From the NCBI RefSeq assembly GCF_009602535.1, contig NZ_WIQI01000006.1, positions 1-64,000 on the forward strand: 64,000 nt of DNA. Reading direction: 5' to 3'. This document shows positions 24,075 to 30,747 of the stretch, piece after piece (position 1 is the first letter of the stretch; each line of letters starts with the position of its first letter). The position numbers and the translations under genes were made by a program. The notes below the pieces were generated by a model. The model searched no databases. It was given only the letters and a program-made list of their open reading frames with translations, and was not told the origin of the DNA. This stretch comes from Ornithinicoccus halotolerans (GTDB taxonomy: Bacteria; Actinomycetota; Actinomycetes; Actinomycetales; Dermatophilaceae).

Positions 24075-24575
24075 ATGAGCGACGACAGCCCGATCATCCC
24101 GATCTCCCCCGAGGTGCCGCTGGAGATCGCCGTGCCGGCGATGCCCGACGACGACCGGGTGTGGGTGCCGCAGGCCGAGGGCGTCTACTTCCGCCCGCTG
24201 CTGCTCAACACCGTCACCGGACAGTGGTGCAACCTGCTCAAGGTCACCCGCGCCGGCATCGTCTCCCGCCACCGCCACCCCTCGGTGGTGCTCGGCTACG
24301 TGGTCAAGGGCGAGTGGAGCTACCACGAGCACGACTGGGTGGCCCGCGAGGGCAGCTTCGTCTACGAGCCGCCCGGGGAGATCCACACCCTGGAGGTGCC
24401 GGAGCACTGCGAGGAGATGATCACCTTCTTCAACATCACCGGCGCGATGATCTACGTCGACGACGACGGCAAGCAGATCGGCTACGAGGACACCTTCACC
24501 AAGCTGCAGCTGTGCCGGGACCACTACGCCAAGAACGGGCTGGGCGCCGACTACGTCGACCAGTTCGTGCGCTGA
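24075..24575 (+). CDS. cupin, 2,4'-dihydroxyacetophenone dioxygenase family protein
   Basis: A 166-residue single cupin closely resembling the DAD family: 'GVYFRPLLLNTVTGQWCNLL', the metal-binding 'RHRHPSVVLGYVVKGEW' with 'HEHDW', 'EGSFVYEPPGEIHTLEVPE' and the fixed end 'LGADYVDQFVR'. Characterised DAD cleaves an aromatic ketone with iron and oxygen; here the neighbours are sugar enzymes, so a sugar or small-ketone role is as likely. GAAAGGA precedes the ATG. It is the last gene of the plus-strand catabolic run. Confidence 0.88.
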   Translation: MSDDSPIIPISPEVPLEIAVPAMPDDDRVWVPQAEGVYFRPLLLNTVTGQWCNLLKVTRAGIVSRHRHPSVVLGYVVKGEWSYHEHDWVAREGSFVYEPPGEIHTLEVPEHCEEMITFFNITGAMIYVDDDGKQIGYEDTFTKLQLCRDHYAKNGLGADYVDQFVR

Positions 24576-24602
24576 GACGAGGGCCGCTCGGGTAGCGGCT
24601 AG

Positions 24603-24614
24603 GGTGGCGCCACC
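24603..24614. promoter_or_regulatory. 12-bp perfect palindrome upstream of the LysR gene
   Basis: GGTGGCGCCACC overlaps the end of a -10-like TAGGGT (24599-24604) and lies 24 nt before the regulator's ATG, a position suited to autoregulation. Confidence 0.4.
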
Positions 24615-24638
24615 GAGGACCGGAGGTGACGCCCGCGC

Positions 24639-25589
24639 ATGCCCCAGCTCAGCGAGCGGCTGGCCCAGCTGCGCCTGGACCGGGTGCGCACCTTCCTCGC
24701 GGTCGTGCAGCACGGCAGCTTCTCCGCCGCCGGCGAGCGGCTCTACCTGTCGCAGTCCCGGGTCAGCGCCCACATCGCCGAGCTGGAGCGGGTGTTCGGG
24801 ACCGTGCTGTTCGACCGCTCCCGGCAGCCGGTCGGGCTGACCGACGCCGGGCGGGCGCTGCTGCCGCACGCCCGGGCGGTGCTGGAGCGGCTGCACGCCG
24901 CGCAACTGGAGCTGGCGCAGGTCGAGCACGGCGGGCTGACCGGCACCGTCACCGTGGGCATGTACCCCTCGGCGGCGGCCTACCTGTTCCCCCGCCTGGT
25001 GCAGGCGCTGCGGGCCGAGCACCCGGGGGTGACGGTCCGGCTGTGGGAAGGTGCGACGCTGGACCTCGACCCGGCGCTGCTGGCCGGCGAGGTGGACCTG
25101 GCTGTCCGCCCGGCCGCGCCCGAGCCCAGGGGCGCCGACCGGCTCAAGTCCGCGCGGCTGTGGACCGAGCCGCTGGTGGCGGTGCTGCCGCCGCAGGACC
25201 CCGCACCCGACGGCGGCGCGCTGGAGGTGGCCGACCTGGCCGGGCGGCCGGTGGTCACGATCGGGAGCGGCGACGAGGGCGCCGCCGAGCGGCAGCAGTT
25301 CGAGTGCACCCAGGCGTTCGCGCTGGCCGGGGTGACGCCGCAGGTGGCCTTCCGCACCAACCAGCCGCAGACGCTGCTGGCGATGGTGGCCCAGGGGCTG
25401 GGCGTCGGGGTCACCAACTGGCTGGCGGTGCACACCGCCGACCACACCGGGCTGCGGGTGCTGCCGGTCCAGGGCCCGGGCTGCTGGCGCGAGGTGCACC
25501 TGTTCTGGCGCGACGGCGGGCTGCCACCGGGCTCGCCGCAGGCGGTCGCCCGGGCGCTCAGGAGCCTGCCCGCTCCGCCTGCCCCGTAG
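24639..25589 (+). CDS. LysR family transcriptional regulator
   Basis: A 316-residue LysR regulator with the winged helix in the first 65 residues ('RTFLAVVQHGSFSAAGERLYLSQSRVSAHIAELE', quoted here in its two halves by the central GER) and a periplasmic-binding-like effector domain. It is a paralogue of the LysR at 54423: both have the 'SQSRVSAHIA' recognition helix and a 'TNQPQTLLAMVAQG'-type effector stretch. GGAGGTG precedes the ATG. It likely controls the preceding catabolic run. Its last 32 nt overlap the 3' end of the convergent GntR gene. Confidence 0.9.
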   Translation: MPQLSERLAQLRLDRVRTFLAVVQHGSFSAAGERLYLSQSRVSAHIAELERVFGTVLFDRSRQPVGLTDAGRALLPHARAVLERLHAAQLELAQVEHGGLTGTVTVGMYPSAAAYLFPRLVQALRAEHPGVTVRLWEGATLDLDPALLAGEVDLAVRPAAPEPRGADRLKSARLWTEPLVAVLPPQDPAPDGGALEVADLAGRPVVTIGSGDEGAAERQQFECTQAFALAGVTPQVAFRTNQPQTLLAMVAQGLGVGVTNWLAVHTADHTGLRVLPVQGPGCWREVHLFWRDGGLPPGSPQAVARALRSLPAPPAP

Positions 25590-26331
25590 CGGCCCCGTCG
25601 GCGCCGTCGGGCCCGTCGGCCCCGTCGATCCGGGCGTCGGCGGCCTCCTGGGCGGCCAGCGTGGTCCGCAGCCACTGCTCGACGCCGCTGATGTGCACCA
25701 CCACGGCGGCCTCGGCGACGTCGGGGTCGCGGGTCTCCAGCGCCCGCACGATGGACTCGTGCTCGGCGATGGTGCGCTCGACGGCCCCGTGCTGGGTCAG
25801 CGCCCGCCACACCCGGGCGCGCACCGTGCTCGGGGACAGCCCGTCGAGCAGGCTGACCAGGTAGTCGTTGCCGGCCGCCTGGGCGAGCAGCCGGTGGAAC
25901 GCGAGGTCGTGCTCCACCAGGGACTCCACGTCGGCGCCGCGGGCCAGCTCGATCTCGGCGCGCATCGCCTCCAGCGTGCCGGCCGCCACGGTGGGGGCGG
26001 CCTTGCGGGCGGCGGCCGCCTCCAGGAAGCGGCGCACCTCCATCAGCTCCAGCACGGTGCGGTCCTGGTGCAGGTCGACCACGAACGCCATCGCCTCGGT
26101 CAGCAGCGAGGGCTGCAGGCTGGTGACGTAGGTGCCGTCCCCCCGCCGGACGTCGAGCACCCGGAACATGCCCAGCGCCTTGACTGCCTCCCGCAGCGAG
26201 CTGCGGGACAGGCCCAGCCGCTCGCTCAGCTCCTGCTCCGGCGGGAGCCGGTCGCCCGGGCCCAGCTCGCCGGACATGATCATCTGCTTGATCTTGAGGA
26301 TGGCCTCGTCGGTGACCGACATAGCCGTCAT
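25558..26331 (-). CDS. GntR family (FadR/FCD) transcriptional regulator
   Basis: A 257-residue FadR-type regulator: winged helix at about residues 5-75 ('GDRLPPEQELSERLGLSRSSLREAVKALG' split by the Glu-Gln pair) and an all-helical FCD domain with metal-site Asp/His residues in 'EHDLAFHRLLAQAAGND', 'AEHESIVRAL' and 'VVVHISGVEQ'. The end is Gly/Ala/Asp repeats. ATG 26331 is used; ATG 26322 is possible. A perfect 12-bp palindrome touches the start codon, so it probably represses itself. No obvious target operon lies divergently next to it. Confidence 0.9.
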   Translation of the reverse strand: MTAMSVTDEAILKIKQMIMSGELGPGDRLPPEQELSERLGLSRSSLREAVKALGMFRVLDVRRGDGTYVTSLQPSLLTEAMAFVVDLHQDRTVLELMEVRRFLEAAAARKAAPTVAAGTLEAMRAEIELARGADVESLVEHDLAFHRLLAQAAGNDYLVSLLDGLSPSTVRARVWRALTQHGAVERTIAEHESIVRALETRDPDVAEAAVVVHISGVEQWLRTTLAAQEAADARIDGADGPDGADGAATGQAERAGS

Positions 26332-26343
26332 GGTAGGCCTACC
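26332..26343. promoter_or_regulatory. 12-bp perfect palindrome at the FCD regulator's start codon
   Basis: GGTAGGCCTACC directly precedes the ATG at 26331. The GT...AC symmetry is the kind bound by GntR-family dimers, and the position would block both promoter clearance and translation. Confidence 0.5.
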
Positions 26344-26380
26344 GGACGCAGCCGTCCGACACCTCGGGCCCAGCGCCTCC

Positions 26381-27346
26381 TCAGCTGCTGAGCCGGGAGA
26401 AGCTCTGCCGGTAGGCGTGCGGGGAGATGCCGACCGTTCGCCGGAACTGCTGGCGCAGGGTCGCGGCGCTGCCGAAGCCGCTGCGCTGGGCCACCGACTC
26501 GATGTCCAGGGTGGTGGTCTCCAGCAGGTCCCGCGCCCGCAGGATCCGCTGCCCCAGCAACCACTGGTGCGGGGTGGTCCCGGTCTCGGCCACGAACCGC
26601 CGGGCGAAGGTGCGCTCCGACATCGCGGCCCGCCGCGACATCGAGCGCACGTCGTGGGGCTCGTGCAGCCGGGAGCGCACCCAGGCCATGACCGGCTCGA
26701 GGCTGTCGCCGGAGCGCTCCGGGACCGGGTCGAGCACGTACTGCTTCTGCCCGCCCTGCCGCTGCGGCGGCACCACCATCCGGCGGGCGATGACGGTGGC
26801 GATGCGGCTGCCCAGCTCCCGCCGCACCAGGTGCAGGCAGGCATCGATGCCGGCGGCGGTGCCCGCGCTGGTGACCAGGTCGCCGTCGTCGACGAACAGC
26901 ACGTCGGGCCGCACGTCCGCCAGCGGGTACATCTCCCGCAGCTGTTCGATGTGCGCCCAGTGCCCCGTGCAGGGGCGCCCGTCGAGCAGGCCCGCCGCCC
27001 CGAGGGCGAACACCCCGGAGCACACCGACAGCAAGATGGCGCCGGAGTCGGCGGCCGCCCGGAGCGCGTCGTGCACCTCCGGGCTGTAGGTGGCCTGCGG
27101 CGCGCACGCCGGCACCGCCACCAGGTCCTTCCCGGTCAGCGCGTCCAGCCCGTGCTGGGCGGTCACGCTCACCCCCTGGGTGATGATCGGCTCTCCCGGC
27201 CGGGGCGAGCAGACCTGGAAGTCGAACCGGGGCACCCCCAGGTCGCGGCGGTCGATCCCGAAGACCTCGGTGAGCACCCCGAACTCGAACAGCTCCAGCC
27301 CGGGGAGCAGGAGCACGCCGACCGACCGCATCATGACCGCCATCAT
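26381..27346 (-). CDS. GlxA family transcriptional regulator (DJ-1/PfpI domain + AraC HTH)
   Basis: A 321-residue regulator. The N-terminal half is a DJ-1/PfpI amidase-like fold with a Cys at the nucleophile elbow ('LLSVCSGVFALGAAG'); the C-terminal third is an AraC/XylS double HTH ('MSERTFARRFVAETGTTPHQWL' split at TGT, then 'SVAQRSGFGSAATLRQQFRR' and 'SPHAYRQSF'). Such proteins are usually activators responding to small metabolites. Four in-frame ATGs (27346, 27343, 27334, 27331) compete; none has a clear ribosome binding site. It is divergent from a small membrane protein gene. Confidence 0.9.
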   Translation of the reverse strand: MMAVMMRSVGVLLLPGLELFEFGVLTEVFGIDRRDLGVPRFDFQVCSPRPGEPIITQGVSVTAQHGLDALTGKDLVAVPACAPQATYSPEVHDALRAAADSGAILLSVCSGVFALGAAGLLDGRPCTGHWAHIEQLREMYPLADVRPDVLFVDDGDLVTSAGTAAGIDACLHLVRRELGSRIATVIARRMVVPPQRQGGQKQYVLDPVPERSGDSLEPVMAWVRSRLHEPHDVRSMSRRAAMSERTFARRFVAETGTTPHQWLLGQRILRARDLLETTTLDIESVAQRSGFGSAATLRQQFRRTVGISPHAYRQSFSRLSS

Positions 27347-27385
27347 GCCACGGATCCGCGCGAACTGGCAGGAAACTTGCGAAAG

Positions 27386-27401
27386 GTGGCATATCCGCCA
27401 C
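27386..27401. promoter_or_regulatory. GTGGC-N6-GCCAC symmetry between GlxA-type regulator and small ORF
   Basis: Five-bp inverted arms in the 91-bp divergent region, in front of an AT-rich promoter. Possible operator. Confidence 0.3.
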
Positions 27402-27424
27402 TATCCAGCAGCGTCAGGGGCTAT

Positions 27425-27430
27425 TAGTCT
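27425..27430 (+). promoter_or_regulatory. -10 box TAGTCT for the 66-residue protein gene
   Basis: TAnnnT hexamer ending 7 nt before the ATG at 27438, in one of the most AT-rich spots of the window; no ribosome binding site. Confidence 0.45.
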
Positions 27431-27437
27431 TTTACTC

Positions 27438-27638
27438 ATGACGACCTTCCTCGCCTTCGCTGTCCTGACCACCGTTCTGCTGGCCGCCATCGGCACCATG
27501 GCCACCCCCTCCGCGCTGCGGACGCCGGTGACCCGTTGGAGCCCGGCGGACCTGGTCGCCAAGGTGCGGCTGGGCTTCCACGTCGTGGCCGACCTGGGTC
27601 GGCTGCGCGGCGAGCAGCTCACCCGTCTGGGTCACTGA
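27438..27638 (+). CDS. small single-helix membrane protein, hypothetical
   Basis: A 66-residue protein with one N-terminal membrane helix ('FLAFAVLTTVLLAAIGTMA') and a basic cytoplasmic tail. I do not recognise the family. The gene looks real because a -10 box sits 7 nt before the ATG, codon use is normal, and a strong hairpin follows 6 nt after the stop, making a neat monocistronic unit. Confidence 0.6.
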   Translation: MTTFLAFAVLTTVLLAAIGTMATPSALRTPVTRWSPADLVAKVRLGFHVVADLGRLRGEQLTRLGH

Positions 27639-27644
27639 GTATCA

Positions 27645-27669
27645 GCCGGGGCGCCTCAGGCGCCCCGGC
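27645..27669 (+). terminator. terminator hairpin after the 66-residue protein gene
   Basis: Perfect 11-bp GC arms with a TCA loop, starting 6 nt after the stop codon; no T-run. Confidence 0.75.
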
Positions 27670-27738
27670 CACCGACCACCTCGCGCCGGGCCGTGACGAC
27701 ACGCGGCCCGGCGCCGTCATACCTGCGATGATGGGGCG

Positions 27739-28035
27739 ATGACGGTCGTCCTGCTGTTCCTCCTGGTAGGCCTGCTCGTGCTGGCGCTGCTGGGCCGGGC
27801 GAGCCTGCCCTACCGCGAGCGGCTGCCGATCCGACAGTGGAGCGGACAGGACTGGACCGGCAACATCGGCCGTGGCCTGCGGTTGCTCGCCGACGCCGGC
27901 GGCCGCCGCTCGGCGATCATGACGCAGCTGACCGAGCAGGACCTGAAGCGCCGCCGCGCGCGCCGGCAGCGCCGGCAGGGAGGCCCCGAGGGGCAGGCCG
28001 ACGAGGAGTCCTCCGGCGGCGACGCCCGGCCCTGA
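27739..28035 (+). CDS. small membrane-anchored basic protein, hypothetical
   Basis: A 98-residue protein: an N-terminal hydrophobic helix ('VVLLFLLVGLLVLALLG'), a middle region and a highly basic then acidic tail (Arg-rich 'KRRRARRQRRQ', then Glu/Asp). Family not recognised. It resembles the preceding 66-residue protein in layout (one helix plus a tail with 'GRGLRLLADAGG' here and 'GFHVVADLGRLRG' there), so the two may be diverged copies. GATGAT lies 6 nt before the ATG and might be a -10 box. Confidence 0.6.
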   Translation: MTVVLLFLLVGLLVLALLGRASLPYRERLPIRQWSGQDWTGNIGRGLRLLADAGGRRSAIMTQLTEQDLKRRRARRQRRQGGPEGQADEESSGGDARP

Positions 28036-28115
28036 CCCTCGCGGTCCCCGGTTGCAAGGAGTATCGGCGAGTGGTGCCCCTGGACGGGTGAGGGTGGGGC
28101 GAGGCTGTCACCCTG

Positions 28116-29258
28116 TCAGGCCTGCTGGTCGACCGTTGGCCGCCACCGGGCGCGCAGGGCTGCCACCCTTTGCCCCACGTCGCGGGTCTTGAGCGCCAGC
28201 GCCGGCTTCTCGATGTAGTGCCAACTGAGCCAGGCCAGGGGCACGGTGAGGGCGAACGTCATCAGGACGAACGCCCAGTAGCCCCATGCCTGGGGCACGC
28301 CGTAGTCGGCCAGACCCATCGCGACGGGCCACCCGTAGATGTACAACCCGTAGGTGAGGTCGGTCCGCCTTCCTACACCGTGAAGGGCGGCAGGCAGATG
28401 GACGGACAACCAGAGCACGAGGTAGGCGAAGGCGGCGTAGCCCACGGAGCTGAACAGCCCGGTGCTGAGCGTGAGCACGACGACGCCGATCGCCAGCAGA
28501 CCCCAGCGTCGAGCCATGGGGACCTTGTCCGCGTACAGCTCCAGGGTGGCCCCGAGCAGGAAGATGCAGACCAGCGAGAGGATCTTGCCCTGCGCGTACG
28601 ACCAGCCGACCTCCGGCACGTACTCGGTGATGGTGGCACCCGCCATCAGCACGAGGGCGAGCAGCGGCACCACGAACCGGGCGAGCTTGAGGATGCCGAG
28701 GACCGCGAGACCGCCCACCATGACGTAGCAGACGACCTCCCACCAGAGGGTCCACAGGGGGATATTCAGGACCGAGGCCTCGCTGATCTCCCCGTGGGGA
28801 AGGTCGCGCCACACGTCGGCGATGCCACGCTGCCGCTGCTCCACCCCCAGGTTGAGCAGGACGTAGGTGAACGGCCCCTCGGGATGGCTGCGCCAGTAGC
28901 CACCAAGGCTCCCGTGCTCGCGGGCATAGAACCACGGCCCGACGAGAAAGGCACCCACCAGCAGCACCACGAAGTAGGCGGGGTAGATCCGTAGGAACCG
29001 CGCCCAGAAGTACTGGACGACGTCCCGTCGGCGGGCGCTCCGGGTGACGAGGAAGCCGCTGAGAGCGAAGAACCCGAGCAGCCCGAGCGTGCTGATGTCA
29101 GCCTGCCCGTGCCACCAGTCGTCCGCGGGGTCGGTGCCCCAGCCCCCGATCGGGAACGCGTGCGAGACGATGACGAGGCTCGCGAAGACGACCCGCAGCA
29201 TGCCCATCGAGTTGTTCCGGCCCGAGAACGCGCTCGAGAGCGGCTGTCCGGTGTGCAT
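28116..29258 (-). CDS. acyltransferase 3 family protein
   Basis: A 380-residue membrane O-acyltransferase (OafA/WecH-like) with about ten helices. The family's 'NSMGMLRVVFASLVIVSHAF' start (catalytic His), 'GFFALSGFLVTRSARRRD' and 'FWARFLRIYPAYFVVL' (Arg-x10-Arg type region), and the closing 'LSWHYIEKPALAL' are all visible. It would transfer acetyl or a similar group to a cell-surface glycan. GGGAGGGA is its ribosome binding site. It lies beyond the end of the polysaccharide operon, separated by 265 nt, and likely decorates that polymer. Confidence 0.9.
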   Translation of the reverse strand: MHTGQPLSSAFSGRNNSMGMLRVVFASLVIVSHAFPIGGWGTDPADDWWHGQADISTLGLLGFFALSGFLVTRSARRRDVVQYFWARFLRIYPAYFVVLLVGAFLVGPWFYAREHGSLGGYWRSHPEGPFTYVLLNLGVEQRQRGIADVWRDLPHGEISEASVLNIPLWTLWWEVVCYVMVGGLAVLGILKLARFVVPLLALVLMAGATITEYVPEVGWSYAQGKILSLVCIFLLGATLELYADKVPMARRWGLLAIGVVVLTLSTGLFSSVGYAAFAYLVLWLSVHLPAALHGVGRRTDLTYGLYIYGWPVAMGLADYGVPQAWGYWAFVLMTFALTVPLAWLSWHYIEKPALALKTRDVGQRVAALRARWRPTVDQQA

Positions 29259-29523
29259 CGCGCATCCCTCCCTCGCAGATCCGGCCGCTGCGCTCCCCGC
29301 AGCACGCTCCGGCCGGAGGTCACCGCGCCAGCCGAGGCCCTGTCCTAGACGAAAACTTGACCCTTTCGTGGGCTGTTCGTGACGCGACCTTGGGGCCAGC
29401 GTAGCGGTTCGGCACAGCCTGCGGGAGGGTCTCGCGCAAGAAGCTCACCGAGGCCGCCAAGAGCGCTGGGCGCACGGGCCGGCTGACCCGACGGCAACCC
29501 CGGGGGCCATGGAGGCGTCCGCG
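29259..29523. other. gene-free 265-bp region between acyltransferase and LhgO-like gene
   Basis: It contains an AT-richer patch around 29341-29385 with an ACGAAA/TTTCGT inverted repeat (29349-29369, 9-nt spacer), perhaps the acyltransferase promoter. No gene, tRNA or transposase remnant could be supported. Confidence 0.4.
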
Positions 29524-30747
29524 TCAGGCGGTGAGCACGACACGGTCGGCGATCAGGGCGCCGATCGGCAGTGCCGAGGTGGCCGCCGGAGACGGCGCAT
29601 TGAGGACGTGCACCGTCCGGTCAGTGCTCAGCACCAGGAAGTCCTCGACCATCGAGCCGTCGGCACGGATCGCCTGCGCCCGGATGCCGGCCTCCTCAGG
29701 GCCCAGGTCATCGACCGTCAGGCTCGGGCAGTACCTGCGCACCAGGGCGAGGTAGCCCGGGCGGTACAACGAGTTCCACTGCTCGGCCATGCCGTTCCTG
29801 AACTGCCGGCGGGCGAACCGCCAGAAGCCGCCGAAGCGCACGATGTCGGCGACGTCGCGCGGCGTGACCGACAGCCGGGGGTAACCCTCTCGCGAGAGGC
29901 CCAGCACGGCGTTGGGGCCCACCGTCACCCCTCCGTCCATCATGAGCGTGAGGTGGACGCCGAGGAAGGGCAGCGCGGGGTCGGGCACGGGGTAGATGAG
30001 CGTGCTGACGATGTCGTTGCGGTGCTCCGGCAGCCGGTAGTACTCCCCTCGGAACGGGACCATCCGCACGTCGGTCGACACACCGGCGAGCCGGGCGAGC
30101 CGGTCCGCCTGGATCCCGCCGCACACCAGCAGCCGCCGGCTGCGGACGCGGACCGTCTCGCTCTCCCCGGAGAGCTGCACGTCGACGCGGACCTCGCTGA
30201 GCGACTCGGCGATGTTCTCCACCTTGGCGCCGAGCCGGATCTCCCCGCCCATCCGCGTGATCTCGCGGGCCATGGCGCGGCAGACCTGCCGGTAGTCGAC
30301 GATCCCGGTGCTCGGGGAGTACAACGCCCCGACGCCGGCGATCGCGGGCTCGCGGCGCCGCAGCTCGGCGGCGTCCACCCGCTCCAGGGACAGCCCGTTG
30401 GCCGTCGCCCGCTCGTGCAGAGCCTCCATCCGCGCCAGCTCCGCCTCGTCCGTGGCGACGATCAGCTTGCCGGTGTCCCGGTAGGGGATGTCGTGCTCGT
30501 CGCAGAACTCGCGGGTGGCCCGGGCGCCGGCCGTGCACAGCCGGGCCTTGAGCGAGCCGGGTGCGTAGTAGACACCGGCGTGGATGACGCCGCTGTTGTG
30601 CCCGGTCTGGTGGCGGGCGACGTCGTGCTCCTTCTCCAGCACCAGCAGCCCGAGCCCGGGCGTGCGGCGCAGCAGTGTCATGGCCGTCGACAGTCCGACG
30701 ATGCCTCCGCCGACCACGACCACGTCGTAAACGTCCGTGCTGCTCAC
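29524..30747 (-). CDS. lhgO: L-2-hydroxyglutarate oxidase-like FAD oxidoreductase
   Basis: A 407-residue DAO-fold flavoenzyme with the FAD motif 'VVVVGGGIVGLSTAMTLL', the LhgO/YgaF signature 'TGHNSGVIHAGVYYAPGSL' and 'GKLIVATDEAELARME'. Characterised LhgO oxidises L-2-hydroxyglutarate and feeds electrons to quinones. Here it is the last gene of the polysaccharide operon, its GTG overlapping the stop of the SAF-domain oxidoreductase (GTGA), so a role in oxidising a sugar or sugar-acid precursor is at least as likely as hydroxyglutarate clearance. The symbol reflects family only. Confidence 0.85.
   Translation of the reverse strand: MSSTDVYDVVVVGGGIVGLSTAMTLLRRTPGLGLLVLEKEHDVARHQTGHNSGVIHAGVYYAPGSLKARLCTAGARATREFCDEHDIPYRDTGKLIVATDEAELARMEALHERATANGLSLERVDAAELRRREPAIAGVGALYSPSTGIVDYRQVCRAMAREITRMGGEIRLGAKVENIAESLSEVRVDVQLSGESETVRVRSRRLLVCGGIQADRLARLAGVSTDVRMVPFRGEYYRLPEHRNDIVSTLIYPVPDPALPFLGVHLTLMMDGGVTVGPNAVLGLSREGYPRLSVTPRDVADIVRFGGFWRFARRQFRNGMAEQWNSLYRPGYLALVRRYCPSLTVDDLGPEEAGIRAQAIRADGSMVEDFLVLSTDRTVHVLNAPSPAATSALPIGALIADRVVLTA

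Noticed and set aside
29341-29500. Possible insertion-sequence end or transposase tail in the AT-richer gap
   Set aside because: The ACGAAA/TTTCGT repeat is short, there is no second end or target duplication, and the KKLTEAAKSAG-like translation is too short to assign.
29524-30747. Simple housekeeping L-2-hydroxyglutarate oxidase unrelated to the polysaccharide operon
   Set aside because: Not excluded biochemically, but GTGA overlap with the SAF oxidoreductase and position at the end of the coupled set make an unrelated role less likely.
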